Positions 25,037 to 34,367 are shown, numbered from the stretch's first letter. The stretch is DNA of 64,000 bases from Bdellovibrionota bacterium (GCA_963170155.1 CAUJGP010000003.1:1-64000); one strand, 5' to 3'. Translations and numbers: made by a program. The notes: generated by a model not told the origin, from the sequence alone.

Positions 25037-26776
25037 ATGAAATGGTCTCAATGTCATATATACACATCAAAAGAAGCTCCTGCAGATGCAGAAATAGCAA
25101 GTCATAAATTGCTTGTGCGAGGCGGGTATTTAAAAAAATTAGCTCCTGGCATTTACACGTACAGCCACTTATTGCTTCGTTCTATTCGCAAATTTGAGGC
25201 TTTGATTCGGGATGAACTCAATCGTTGTGGTTGCACTGAAGTGTTGATGCCTGTGGTTCATCCATCCAGTCTTTGGGAAGAAACCGGCAGATGGACAGAG
25301 ATGGGAGCCGGTTTGTTGAAGTTTCAAAATCGTAATCAACATTGGTTTTGTTTAGCAGCGACTCATGAAGAAGCTGTTACAGATTATATTCGTCATGATA
25401 TAAAGAGCTATCGGGACCTTCCACGCAATATTTATCAAATTCAAACAAAGTATCGAGATGAAATCAGACCTCGGTTTGGATTGATGCGTTGCCGAGAGTT
25501 TATCATGAAAGATGCTTATAGCTTTGACGCCAATCAGGCGGATGCGCTGAAGTCTTATGAGCAAATGTATGCGGCTTACAAGGCCATCTTCAGTCGTTTA
25601 GGACTGGAGTTTCGAATCGTCCAGGCAGACGCTGGAAACATTGGAGGAAGTCAAACCCACGAGTTCCAAGTTTTAGCGGAGGCCGGAGAGGACTCTCTGT
25701 TGGTGAGCACAAGTTCTGATTTTGCTGCTAATATTGAAGTGGCTCCTGCGATTGATCCCGAATCTGTGAAAGAATCAACAGAGGTTTTTTTACCGATTGA
25801 AAAATTTCCAACACCCAACCTAAAAACCATTGCTCAGCTCAGTGAAGCTTTGCAGATTAAAAAATCAGAATTGGTCAAAACGCTTTTTTATTCTACAAAT
25901 GAAGGATTTGACCCAAAGGATAAAAGTTTAAAACCCATTGCCATATTGCTTCGGGGAGAGGATGACGCTAATCCCGTAAAGATTAAAAATGTTTTAGGTT
26001 TAGTCAATCCTCCATTGATGTTGACGGATGAAGAGGTCAAAGAAGTGACCGGAGCATGGCCCGGAAGTTGTGGACCCGTAGAGTTAAAAATTCCTATTTA
26101 TATGGATACGGGTGTTTCTAAACTTAAAAACTTTATTGTAGGGGCTAATGAAGATGGGTTTCATTTAAAAAATGTAAATGAAAGCCGTGATTTCAAAGCA
26201 ACTCAAATTGCTGATTTGAGGATGGCGAAAGAGGGAGATCTTTGTCCTTCAGGTCAAGGGGTTTTAAAAGCTTATCGTGGAATTGAAGTTGGTCATGTTT
26301 TTTATCTTGGCACAAAGTATTCGAAAAAAATGCAGGCTACTTTTTTAGATAAGAATGGCAAAGCTCAGCCTCTGGAGATGGGTTGTTATGGTATTGGAGT
26401 AACCAGAACCGTCCAAGCAGCCATTGAGCAGAGCCACGATGTTGATGGGATTGTGTGGCCTAAAAGTATCGCCCCATTTCATGTGCATATTTGCGCTTTA
26501 GATGTGAAGAATGAAAAGTTAATGGCTTTGGTGCGGCAGGTGGAATATGAGCTTGAAGCCTCAGGGCTTGAAGTTTTAGTAGATGATCGTGATGAGCGTC
26601 CGGGTGTAAAATTTAAAGATGCGGATCTTTTAGGAATGCCCATTCGAATCAGTATTGGAGCTCGTGGCTTAGAGGCTGGCGAGGTTGAAGTCGTAGAGCG
26701 AAAAAACAAGGTGGTGCATAAAGTTGCTCCCCAAGAAGTTGTTGCTAAGGTACAATCCTTAATAAAGGAACTGTAA
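25037..26776 (+). CDS. proS: Prolyl-tRNA synthetase
   Basis: A class II aminoacyl-tRNA synthetase of the bacterial type with an internal editing domain. Motif 2 is YRDEIRPRFGLMRCREFIMK; motif 3 is MGCYGIGVTRTVQAAIEQ. The insertion between residues about 230 and 400 is the YbaK-like editing domain that clears Ala-tRNA(Pro). The C-terminal anticodon-binding domain starts near residue 475. At 579 residues it is normal length. It starts 12 bases after ntrX and abuts pyrF. Confidence 0.97.
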   Translation: MKWSQCHIYTSKEAPADAEIASHKLLVRGGYLKKLAPGIYTYSHLLLRSIRKFEALIRDELNRCGCTEVLMPVVHPSSLWEETGRWTEMGAGLLKFQNRNQHWFCLAATHEEAVTDYIRHDIKSYRDLPRNIYQIQTKYRDEIRPRFGLMRCREFIMKDAYSFDANQADALKSYEQMYAAYKAIFSRLGLEFRIVQADAGNIGGSQTHEFQVLAEAGEDSLLVSTSSDFAANIEVAPAIDPESVKESTEVFLPIEKFPTPNLKTIAQLSEALQIKKSELVKTLFYSTNEGFDPKDKSLKPIAILLRGEDDANPVKIKNVLGLVNPPLMLTDEEVKEVTGAWPGSCGPVELKIPIYMDTGVSKLKNFIVGANEDGFHLKNVNESRDFKATQIADLRMAKEGDLCPSGQGVLKAYRGIEVGHVFYLGTKYSKKMQATFLDKNGKAQPLEMGCYGIGVTRTVQAAIEQSHDVDGIVWPKSIAPFHVHICALDVKNEKLMALVRQVEYELEASGLEVLVDDRDERPGVKFKDADLLGMPIRISIGARGLEAGEVEVVERKNKVVHKVAPQEVVAKVQSLIKEL

Positions 26777-27511
26777 ATGCCGGCAGCATCAGATAAGCCC
26801 AACAAATGTTTTCCTTTAAAAAATCCATTGATTTTAGCTCTCGATGTGGATGATGAAAAAGTAGCTTGGAGCATGGTGGAGCAAACTGCAGAGATTGTGG
26901 GAGGCATTAAAATTGGCCCTCGATTGATGCTGAGGTATGGTCCTGCTTTTTTGAAAAGAGTGGTTCATAAGGCTCCTGTTTTTTTGGATATGAAGTTTTT
27001 TGATATCCCTTCAACAACACTCTCTGCTGTTCGTGCTGCTTTTGATTTGGGGGTGAGTCTTGTCACCGTTCATGCTCAGTCAGGCTCGGAAGCTCTCGGA
27101 CAGCTAGCAAGGTTAGAGGAGGAATACAGCAAAACGAATTCTGTTAAAATTCTTGCTGTCACTATTTTAACAAGTTTTGATTCTACAGGTTTACCTTCCA
27201 TTTTAAAACCTCAATCTATTCGTCAACATGTGGATGATTTAGTTCAATTGGTGGTGTCTTCAGGTTTAAACGGAGTGGTATGCAGTCCTCATGAGCTAGA
27301 AGTTTTTTCAAAAAAAAATAACTTATATTTGGTCACTCCTGGAATTCGACTCGTTAAAAAAGAAGAGAAAGTTGGGGATGATCAGAAGCGAGTAATGGGG
27401 CCTCGAGAAGCTTTGTCTGCCGGAGCGACGGCACTTGTTGTAGGTCGGCCGATCCTAGAGGCTGCTTCTCCCGCCGTTGCTTGCCAAGAAATTTTGGAAC
27501 TCATTCGTTAA
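26777..27511 (+). CDS. pyrF: Orotidine 5'-phosphate decarboxylase
   Basis: Last step of UMP synthesis. The catalytic D-x-K-x-x-D motif is LDMKFFDIPSTT (residues about 71-82), with LILALDVDD at the N-terminus and VTPGIRL and GATALVVGRPIL as phosphate-binding blocks. The ATG begins on the base after the proS stop, so the two genes are cotranscribed. Length 244 is slightly long through a polar N-terminus. Confidence 0.95.
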   Translation: MPAASDKPNKCFPLKNPLILALDVDDEKVAWSMVEQTAEIVGGIKIGPRLMLRYGPAFLKRVVHKAPVFLDMKFFDIPSTTLSAVRAAFDLGVSLVTVHAQSGSEALGQLARLEEEYSKTNSVKILAVTILTSFDSTGLPSILKPQSIRQHVDDLVQLVVSSGLNGVVCSPHELEVFSKKNNLYLVTPGIRLVKKEEKVGDDQKRVMGPREALSAGATALVVGRPILEAASPAVACQEILELIR

Positions 27512-27843
27512 GAAAAATTATATTTCATTGATTGTGTGCCTACCTACTAGGTCATAACTATGTGATTTTTATATTTAAAGACGGGTTCTCTGATTTTCCT
27601 GGAAGGTGATATTTGAAGTAAGACTCAAAAAGAGGGTTTGTTTCATAAAATTAGGCTCTTTCCTAGCTATATCAATGGTTTAAATTATTGGAGTTTAAGA
27701 GTCCCATTTTCCTCAATTGCATTTTTACGCAATAAATGTCCATCATTATGACAATGTGAAATAATTTCCCTTTATAAATAAATAATATTTATTTTTTACA
27801 CAAATGATGTATTTATTACCATTAATAAATTGAGGAGATTTTT
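27512..27843. other. AT-rich promoter region of a secreted-protein gene
   Basis: About 330 bases with no coding frame, strongly AT-rich toward the 3' end. TGACAA near 27751 and TATAAA near 27775 (18-base spacing) form a possible promoter, and TTGAGGAG precedes the ATG at 27844. No terminator for pyrF was found. Confidence 0.35.
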
Positions 27844-28440
27844 ATGAAGAATTTAATCAAGTGCACCCTATTAGGTTTACTCAGTGTTAGCACCATGGCA
27901 TTAGCACAATCTACGGATCATAGACTCATGAAGGATGACGTTAGTAATGATCATGCCTCTTCTCGTTTCATTTGTATATCTAAATACAATGACGGAAGAT
28001 CTCCTTATACCGTAGGGGTTCAAAATGCCTTGGATTTATCAATAATTAAAACAAATTTAATCTATAATGATGAAAATGAGTGTCGAGATGCTATTGAATC
28101 TTCTGTCATTTTCAATGATAAAGCCTATGTTTGTGCTTCTAAATACAAGGATGAAGCGCCACCTTATAGCATTTATACCATTCATGGTAATGTGGACACT
28201 CAATTGCAGTTAATCTATAAGAGCACTCAATTATCACAGTTAACTTATAGTGATGCTGATTCATGCCAAATCGCATTGGCACGAGCAAAAATAACTCCTC
28301 AAGTTCTTGGAATCTGTGCTCCTAAGTATGGAAGCAAGGCTTCGTCTTGGTCTCTTCTTGCAGTTCATCACCATACAAATGCAATTTCTAATAAAAATGT
28401 AACGTTTTCTTCACGCGATGACTGTGAGCGTGGTTTATAA
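27844..28440 (+). CDS. Secreted protein with three tandem two-cysteine repeats
   Basis: Signal peptide (residues 1-21, ending MALAQ) followed by three related units at residues about 42-88, 95-150 and 156-198. Each begins Cys-x-x-Lys-Tyr (CISKYND, CASKYKD, CAPKYGS) and ends with a second Cys (Cys80, Cys141, Cys194). This implies one disulfide per unit. I do not recognise the family. The gene has its own AT-rich promoter region and a terminator at 28573, so it is probably monocistronic and exported in quantity. Function unknown. Confidence 0.75.
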   Translation: MKNLIKCTLLGLLSVSTMALAQSTDHRLMKDDVSNDHASSRFICISKYNDGRSPYTVGVQNALDLSIIKTNLIYNDENECRDAIESSVIFNDKAYVCASKYKDEAPPYSIYTIHGNVDTQLQLIYKSTQLSQLTYSDADSCQIALARAKITPQVLGICAPKYGSKASSWSLLAVHHHTNAISNKNVTFSSRDDCERGL

Positions 28441-28527
28441 TTATCATATTTGAATGACTTTATTCATTTTCAATGAATTAAAATAAATAAAGTCACAAAG
28501 TTATTTTTCAATTTCAAAAAATCGTAT

Positions 28528-28571
28528 CATAAGAGAGTTATAGTTTATTCACAAACTATAACTCTCTTATG
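28528..28571. repeat. Perfect 19-bp inverted repeat with 6-base loop
   Basis: Arms CATAAGAGAGTTATAGTTT and its exact complement flank ATTCAC. It sits directly before a second, smaller hairpin with a T-run. It may form the first stem of a double terminator or a structured mRNA 3' end; no U-run follows this stem itself. Confidence 0.8.
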
Positions 28572-28572
28572 C

Positions 28573-28605
28573 ATTGCAAGTTTAAATGATTTGCAATATT
28601 TTTTT
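28573..28605 (+). terminator. Rho-independent terminator of the three-repeat protein gene
   Basis: Seven-base arms ATTGCAA and TTGCAAT with an 11-base loop, followed by ATTTTTTT. The stem is AT-rich, so it may depend on the adjacent 19-bp hairpin. Confidence 0.55.
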
Positions 28606-28652
28606 AATATATTTATTTATTGAAATAACTAAAAATAAAAAGGGGAGGAAGT

Positions 28653-29132
28653 ATGAAGTATTTAATTTTAGCAAGTTTAGTCACTTTAGTTTTTAACGCT
28701 CAAGCAAGTGAATATAAGTTAGAGGCCTGTACAACACAACTTATCCAAGAGGAATTCTATGGAGAATGCGGTGAGCATGGTAGTCACCCTTGTGAATCCG
28801 AAACAATTTTGTTAGGTGATACAGAGTTTTCTCTTACATTCAATGCTCAAACAAAAATAGGAAATGGGCATATCGTTGCACGGACTGTGTCAGGTGAAAA
28901 GCAGTCATCTTCGCTTCAATGTTCTGCATCTAGTGACAGGCATTGGATTGAATGTGCGTCTACAGAACCTGTGTTAAATGGTCGTAAAATTTATGTTACA
29001 ACAAATGTCAATGGAATTGGCGATAGATCTAAACCCGTCTTTTTTATTCCTGTTTTCTTAGAAGGTTTCAATTCTCCTAACGGCCATGTTAATACAGATA
29101 GTGATTGTCAAAAGGTTTCTATCCCTAATTAA
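28653..29132 (+). CDS. Secreted hypothetical cysteine-rich protein
   Basis: A typical signal peptide (MKYLILASLVTLVFNAQA) is followed by a mature domain of about 140 residues with eight cysteines, including ECGEHGSHPCESE. The AAAGGGGAGGAAGT site before the ATG is strong. Beta-strand-like alternation suggests a small disulfide-stabilised periplasmic or extracellular protein. No family recognised. It converges on folA, sharing an overlapping pair of terminators. Confidence 0.7.
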   Translation: MKYLILASLVTLVFNAQASEYKLEACTTQLIQEEFYGECGEHGSHPCESETILLGDTEFSLTFNAQTKIGNGHIVARTVSGEKQSSSLQCSASSDRHWIECASTEPVLNGRKIYVTTNVNGIGDRSKPVFFIPVFLEGFNSPNGHVNTDSDCQKVSIPN

Positions 29133-29168
29133 TTATGGATGCTGTAGATGGCTGGAGTTGAGTAAGTT

Positions 29169-29256
29169 AAAAAAACAGGTTGTTGGGATGAGACATTATT
29201 GTTTTCGTTCCCAGGTTGTAAATGCAAAGGGAATAAGACCCTCAACCTGTTTTTTT
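29169..29256 (-). terminator. Minus-strand terminator of thyA-folA
   Basis: Perfect 14-base arms (29169-29182 and 29243-29256, AAAAAAACAGGTTG and its complement) enclose 60 bases that include the folA stop. On the minus strand the second arm ends in a run of seven T. The first arm in the transcript lies inside folA. Confidence 0.6.
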
Positions 29257-29690
29257 TCTGTTAATTCAAACTGTTCCGGAATATCAGGATAATAGACATC
29301 GCCTGAAAACTCTTTGTCGATCAAGGTTAAGTATATTTTGTTTGTGACCGGAAAGGATTCTTCAAACACACCACTGCCACCAATAATAAAAACCTCTTGT
29401 GGCCATTCAGGGAGTCGCTTGGCGGCAGCCTGAATTGCTTGTTCTAGGTTTGGAACTACTTCGACATGGGGGTGGTTGTAGTTTAAATTGGTTTGACTAG
29501 AGATTACAATATGGAAACGCCTAGGAAGGGGCTCACCGAGAGAATCAAAAGTTTTTCTTCCCATGATCATAACATGGCCTTTCGTTTTTTCTCTGAAAAA
29601 CTTCATATCTTCAGGAATATCCCAGGGCAAAGTATTATTAATGCCCATCACTTTGTTTTTAGCTACAGCTACAATTTGAGAGAGAATCAT
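29196..29690 (-). CDS. folA: Dihydrofolate reductase
   Basis: Reduces dihydrofolate with NADPH, regenerating the cofactor consumed by Thy[32 protein letters not shown] (catalytic Asp), [13 protein letters not shown] and FIIGGSGVF are the family blocks. Length 164 is typical. Its ATG overlaps the thyA stop by four bases (ATGA), so thyA-folA form an operon. Its 3' end contains a terminator for the opposing gene. Confidence 0.97.
   Translation of the reverse strand: MILSQIVAVAKNKVMGINNTLPWDIPEDMKFFREKTKGHVMIMGRKTFDSLGEPLPRRFHIVISSQTNLNYNHPHVEVVPNLEQAIQAAAKRLPEWPQEVFIIGGSGVFEESFPVTNKIYLTLIDKEFSGDVYYPDIPEQFELTEKKQVEGLIPFAFTTWERKQ
29212..29257 (+). terminator. Plus-strand terminator inside the folA 3' end
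   Basis: CAGGTTG (29212-29218) pairs with CAACCTG (29243-29249), with an inner AGGG/CCCT stem, followed by eight T. It would stop the transcript of the secreted protein ending at 29132, and it lies wholly within the last codons of folA on the other strand. Confidence 0.65.
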
Positions 29691-30481
29691 ATCGCAACCT
29701 CCGCTTTGATAGCCGGATAAGGATCGTATTGTGTAATTTGAATATCTTCGAATTGAAACTGAAATAAATCAGTGACATTGGGATTTAATATGAGTTGAGG
29801 CAACGGACGAGGGGATCTTGAAAGCTGTTGTTGAGCTTGTTCAAGGTGATTGAGATAAAGATGAGCATCACCCAAGGTATGAATAAAGTCTCCGGCCTTT
29901 AACTGGCAGACCTGAGCCACCATATGGGTTAAGAGTGCGTAACTTGCAATATTAAAAGGAACACCTAAAAATACATCAGCGCTTCTTTGGTAGAGCTGGC
30001 AAGACAGGGCGCCATTCGCCACATAAAATTGAAAAAAGGCATGGCAAGGAGGGAGAGCCATTTGTTCCACATCGGCGGGATTATAAGCCACAACCATGAG
30101 ACGACGGGAATCAGGATTGGATTTAATTTGATTTATCACTTGGGTTATTTGATCAATGGTTCTTCCATCAGGACAGGACCAAGATCTCCATTGTTTTCCA
30201 TAAACAGGACCAAGATCTCCATTCTCATCGGCCCATTCGTCCCAGATACGCACTTTGTTGTCCTTGAGATATTGAATATTAGTATCCCCTTTAAGGAACC
30301 AAAGGAGTTCATGAATAATAGAGCGAAGATGAAGTTTTTTGGTTGTAAGAAGGGGAAAACCCTCTTGAAGGGGAAAACGCATTTGATAGCCAAAAGTACT
30401 AAGCGTGCCAGTGCCCGTACGGTCTGATTTTTGTGTCCCATTTGTTAGAAGAAAACGCATCAAGTTTTGGTAGGTTTGCAT
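29687..30481 (-). CDS. thyA: Thymidylate synthase
   Basis: Makes dTMP from dUMP with methylene-tetrahydrofolate. Exactly 264 residues, the common length. [12 protein letters not shown] (phosphate-binding Arg), the catalytic Cys in [12 protein letters not shown], and [19 protein letters not shown] are present. TGAGGAGATTTTTC-type binding sequence lies upstream. It is the first gene of a thyA-folA operon. Confidence 0.98.
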   Translation of the reverse strand: MQTYQNLMRFLLTNGTQKSDRTGTGTLSTFGYQMRFPLQEGFPLLTTKKLHLRSIIHELLWFLKGDTNIQYLKDNKVRIWDEWADENGDLGPVYGKQWRSWSCPDGRTIDQITQVINQIKSNPDSRRLMVVAYNPADVEQMALPPCHAFFQFYVANGALSCQLYQRSADVFLGVPFNIASYALLTHMVAQVCQLKAGDFIHTLGDAHLYLNHLEQAQQQLSRSPRPLPQLILNPNVTDLFQFQFEDIQITQYDPYPAIKAEVAI

Positions 30482-30576
30482 GAAAAATCTCCTCGTTGAG
30501 GTCGGTGAACACGAGGTATTTTAATTGTGGTAACTGGTCTTAAGCAAGGAGAAGTTTTTGTCGATAGAAAAGGTGT

Positions 30577-31107
30577 ATGGGTGAGCCAGAACTAGTAGAT
30601 CATAATAACGAAAAAAACACGCTCGATATCGAAGAGTTAAGAAATGAGCTGCTGAATGCAGTGGCGGATGACGCTTTTGATCGCGCCATTGAAATCCTGC
30701 AGCAATTTTTAAATCAACCTTCTGATTACCCTCAATTTCGTCAAAGGCTTGTTCGGTTAGTGGGGCATGCCATTGATCTGGTGAATGCGATCCGAGCTAA
30801 AAAGAGTTTTCCTGGAATAAATGGGTTAACACGTTCAAAGCAACAGGAAATTGCAGATAAGATCCGAGATCATTTTAGAGAGTTGCAAATGACGATTACA
30901 AAAATGGAGCGGATCTTGGATCAGTTGCGCAGAGAAGATGTCCGTTCAACTCTTTGGATTATCAGAGCTGTAATTTATGCAGCAGGGGTCATTGTGATCG
31001 TTGCGTTCCTTAAAGAGATCACGGGAGGACTCTGGAGTGTTTTTGAGACAGTTCTTTCCAATTTTTTAGATAAAGGGCTCGATTGGGTGATTGGCCTCTT
31101 TAAATAA
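30577..31107 (+). CDS. Hypothetical protein with C-terminal membrane anchor
   Basis: The N-terminal 120 residues are helical and charged, with heptad-like stretches (about 85-120) suggesting a coiled coil. A single membrane segment (LWIIRAVIYAAGVIVIVAFL, about 125-144) and an amphipathic tail follow. This is a tail-anchored-like layout without catalytic motifs. AAAAGG precedes the ATG closely. No family recognised; it converges on the VKOR-DsbA gene. Confidence 0.6.
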   Translation: MGEPELVDHNNEKNTLDIEELRNELLNAVADDAFDRAIEILQQFLNQPSDYPQFRQRLVRLVGHAIDLVNAIRAKKSFPGINGLTRSKQQEIADKIRDHFRELQMTITKMERILDQLRREDVRSTLWIIRAVIYAAGVIVIVAFLKEITGGLWSVFETVLSNFLDKGLDWVIGLFK

Positions 31108-31132
31108 TATGAACCCTTCATGGAAAGTCTGA

Positions 31133-32329
31133 CTACTTTAGAGACTTGTAGACTCTTTGAAGGACAGGAATAAGTTGTCCACGAGATAAATATTTATTAT
31201 TTGCAAATATGGTGGGTGTCCCTTCAATTTGAGCCTGTAGGCCTTCTTGGGTTTGATCCAAAACACTTTGGTGCATTTCTTCACTGTTGCGACAGGTTTC
31301 CATAGTCGCTAAATCAATATTATTTTTTTCCATCATGGCTTTGAGGATTTCTTGCGATTGACCAGAACTGTAAATTTTTTCTTGAAGTTCGAAAATTTGA
31401 TCATAAATGACCCAACCCTTTTGAGCTATTTTTTCAGCACATAAAACACTTTTAGCTAAAAGACAGCGCATTCCATCTCCTTTAGGCATTTTAGGATCAG
31501 CATTACAAGAGCCATCAAGAGGAAAGGCTTTAAAAATGAATCGAACATCAGGGTGAGAATCAGTGAAAACTTTGAGACTTGGAGCTGCGTTTTTACAATG
31601 GGAACATAAAAAATCAGCAAATTCGACAATCACTAATTTAGCATTATCAGGTCCCTTGCTGAGTCCCTCATGTGTAAAAGTTCTTGTTGGTGTGGAGGGG
31701 TCACTCCATCTAGCAAAAGAGGACTCTACCGAATCTTTGAGTAAAGACCCACCGAAGTGATCTAAAAACATATTATTAAAAAGGAAGGTTAATGGAAGAA
31801 TGCTAAGAACGGAGATTCCAATTCCTTTATTTTGTGTAAGAGAAAGACGAAGATCTTCAGCACAGTGAGACCATCGTTGAGCGTCCAAAGTGGAGTGAAT
31901 GGCATAGAGATGGATAAAGCTTAGTAAATAAGCAAGAATACAAAATAAGCAGTAGCTGGAGAGAAAGAGCATGCTAATGCTCCCCATCACGACTGAAGTT
32001 ATGGCTACAAATAGACTGATGTAAAAGGTGTAGCGACCGATTCGGGGACGGTCAGGTGAAAACCCTAAACTATAATTGAGCGTAAATAGGAATACTATTA
32101 ATTGAGTTGTAAGGCCCCAGAGAGCCATGGGGATCCCGAACAAAGTTGAAAACTTTGAAGCAGAGACAGTATCACAGTTAAAGGTGTTATTGATATTGCA
32201 GACAGCAGAACCCGATGAAAGGCCCAAATTTAATTCGAAATAGTGTTTACTGAGATAAAAATGGGTGGCAAGAGTGGCGAAGCTCGCAAATAAAGCTAAA
32301 TAAAATTTCCATGGTTTGTGTGAACTCAT
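31133..32329 (-). CDS. VKOR-DsbA fusion, periplasmic disulfide-forming system
   Basis: Residues 1-190 are a vitamin K epoxide reductase homologue with four or five membrane helices, loop cysteines Cys44 and Cys52 and the quinone-linked pair CLFC (127-130). Residues 215-398 are a DsbA-like thioredoxin domain with active site CSHC (242-245) and cis-Pro in GTPTIF. The fusion oxidises substrate cysteines in the periplasm and passes electrons to quinone, replacing DsbA/DsbB. GAGGGAGGG precedes the ATG. It fits the many Cys-containing exported proteins nearby. Confidence 0.93.
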   Translation of the reverse strand: MSSHKPWKFYLALFASFATLATHFYLSKHYFELNLGLSSGSAVCNINNTFNCDTVSASKFSTLFGIPMALWGLTTQLIVFLFTLNYSLGFSPDRPRIGRYTFYISLFVAITSVVMGSISMLFLSSYCLFCILAYLLSFIHLYAIHSTLDAQRWSHCAEDLRLSLTQNKGIGISVLSILPLTFLFNNMFLDHFGGSLLKDSVESSFARWSDPSTPTRTFTHEGLSKGPDNAKLVIVEFADFLCSHCKNAAPSLKVFTDSHPDVRFIFKAFPLDGSCNADPKMPKGDGMRCLLAKSVLCAEKIAQKGWVIYDQIFELQEKIYSSGQSQEILKAMMEKNNIDLATMETCRNSEEMHQSVLDQTQEGLQAQIEGTPTIFANNKYLSRGQLIPVLQRVYKSLK

Positions 32330-32376
32330 AGACCCTCCCTCAATATGTTCTTAGTGATTGAAATCATAAATTAAGA

Positions 32377-33996
32377 ATGAAACAATCATATTCAATGTCA
32401 ACTAAGTCATTGAAGAAATCAACCAGTGAATGGGTTCTTATCAGAAAAAAATTGTATTATCAGATTAAGTCAGAAGTGATTCGTCTTTTGGGCGAAGCTT
32501 GGGATGAGCTTACTTTTCTTGAGGAGGCTTATACCAAAGAGCTCTCTCAACCATGGCGGCCTGTTAGTAAGGGCGAGATGATGGAAAGTCTCATGGAATC
32601 TCAGATTATACTTATGGGAGATTTTCATGCCCTACAGCAATCGCAGCGAGGGCACTTGAGAATTTTAAGAGAATGGAAGGAGCCATCAAAACAATTGGTT
32701 TTGGCAGTTGAGTTTTTTCAAGCTCGTCATCAGAAATATATTAATCAATGGATGAAAGATACCATTACAGAAGAGAAATTTCTCGAAAAAATCCAATGGG
32801 AAAATAACTGGGGGTTTCCTTGGGAATACTATAAACCTTTGTTGGAATGGTCAAAAAAAAATCAGATTCAAGTGATAGGGGTCAATTGGGGGTTAAAACA
32901 AAAAAGTTTGGCATCCTTGAAAACCAGAGAAAATTACTCAGCTATGTATATTAAAAGAATTTACCAGCAGTTTCCTCATAAAAAAATAATTGTTATTTAT
33001 GGGGATTTGCATCTCGCTAAAAATCAATTACCGGCAGCCCTAAAAAAATACAAAGAGTTTCGTAAAGTCTCTATCAAACGAATTTTTCAAAATAGTGAGA
33101 ACTTGTATTTTCAGGCTTTACGTCGAGGATTAGAAACAAAAATAGAACTCATTCAATTTAAAGATGGAGACTTTTGTGTTCAATCGGTTCCTCCATGGGT
33201 GAAATGGCAAAGCTATCTTCTCTTTTTGGAGAAAAATTATGATCATCAAATTGACGAGTGGGGTACCGATATTGATCATACGGATCATGTTGCGAAATTG
33301 GTGGGGTTTCTAGGGGCTGAGTTTAAGATGAAGTTGAAACCAGCTCATTTGGCTGTTTACACCGCGGATGATACCCAGATTTATGCAAAAATGAGGAAAG
33401 TCCTTAAAAAAACTGAATGGTTTATGGTTCGAAAATGGATCACGGATCAACGAAGTTTTTATTTACCTCCCCTTGAAATAGGATACTTGGGGCAAACAAC
33501 AGTGAATCACGCGGCTATGTTAGCAGGAGAGTATGTTCACGCGCAATTTTCCAGAAGAACGAGTGTCTTTTCTTCTGGAGTTAAGGATTTTGAAAGGCAT
33601 ATTTGGATTCAAGCTATGGCTTATCTGGGGTCTAAAATCATTAATCACAAACGAAAAACAAGTTCATTAGAAGATTTAAAAAAATCGATACTTATGAGGG
33701 AAACAAACAAAAGACAAAGGCAAGTTTTACTATTAGCTCTTCAGCAGAAAGTGCGTGAAATTCGGTTTCTTTCCCATGGCCAGGTGGCGCAATTGAGAAT
33801 TGGTGCGACCAAGCATGATTATTTTATTGATTCAGCTCGGCTTCTTGGGTCTATGTTAGGTGAAAAGATCTTTCATTTGTATCATTCACAGCGATGGCCC
33901 TTAGATAAATTAAAAAAAACGATGCACCATTCAGTTGAAAAAACTAATTTTCATCAAAAATACTACCAAATCTTACGCGAAGTTTATACTCGGTAA
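32377..33996 (+). CDS. ChaN-like (Tiki superfamily) protein with long C-terminal region
   Basis: Residues about 70-230 carry the ChaN/DUF399 pattern: ILMGDFHALQQSQRGHL, LVLAVEFFQARHQKYINQW, then VIGVNWG and IVIYGDLHLAKNQLP, the GD-x-H, E and D-x-H positions. ChaN proteins bind haem or act as metal-dependent hydrolase relatives. There is no signal peptide here, unlike lipoprotein ChaN, so it appears cytoplasmic. Residues about 270-539 form a second helical, basic domain I do not recognise. It diverges from the VKOR-DsbA gene. Function uncertain. Confidence 0.75.
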   Translation: MKQSYSMSTKSLKKSTSEWVLIRKKLYYQIKSEVIRLLGEAWDELTFLEEAYTKELSQPWRPVSKGEMMESLMESQIILMGDFHALQQSQRGHLRILREWKEPSKQLVLAVEFFQARHQKYINQWMKDTITEEKFLEKIQWENNWGFPWEYYKPLLEWSKKNQIQVIGVNWGLKQKSLASLKTRENYSAMYIKRIYQQFPHKKIIVIYGDLHLAKNQLPAALKKYKEFRKVSIKRIFQNSENLYFQALRRGLETKIELIQFKDGDFCVQSVPPWVKWQSYLLFLEKNYDHQIDEWGTDIDHTDHVAKLVGFLGAEFKMKLKPAHLAVYTADDTQIYAKMRKVLKKTEWFMVRKWITDQRSFYLPPLEIGYLGQTTVNHAAMLAGEYVHAQFSRRTSVFSSGVKDFERHIWIQAMAYLGSKIINHKRKTSSLEDLKKSILMRETNKRQRQVLLLALQQKVREIRFLSHGQVAQLRIGATKHDYFIDSARLLGSMLGEKIFHLYHSQRWPLDKLKKTMHHSVEKTNFHQKYYQILREVYTR

Positions 33997-34367
33997 GTTG
34001 AGTTATTTTTAACGCAAGGCTGATTTGAATACTAACCTTTCATCGACGTTCTGGTAAAACTCCAAAACTGAAAAAAGAACTCGTCGGAGGTCAAAAGAAT
34101 CAATCTTTAAGGAGCGGAGGCAAGGAAACCAATACCCTTTTGAAGAAGGTAATGGTAAGGTAGGCCAAAAGAGCATAGTTTTGTATCAATACTGTTCGCT
34201 TTTTCCAGATTTTAGTTCTTGTCCTAACTTACTTGTTGGAGTTGTGGTTGACGCGAAATCAGCTTTATCTGACTTGCCAGGGATGAGCCTTGATTGGACT
34301 AAAGTGATCATTATTGAGGTTTAGAAAAAATACATTTTGTTAAGGTCAATTTTAAAAGAGGTTTTTC
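33997..34367. other. Intergenic region before the AceE-like gene
   Basis: AT-rich, with one frame (34058-34324) open for 88 codons but without ATG or GTG near its start; it begins Arg/Lys-rich and ends VIIIEV. It could be a gene remnant. TTAAAAGAGG precedes the ATG at 34368. No clear promoter or RNA gene. Confidence 0.4.
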
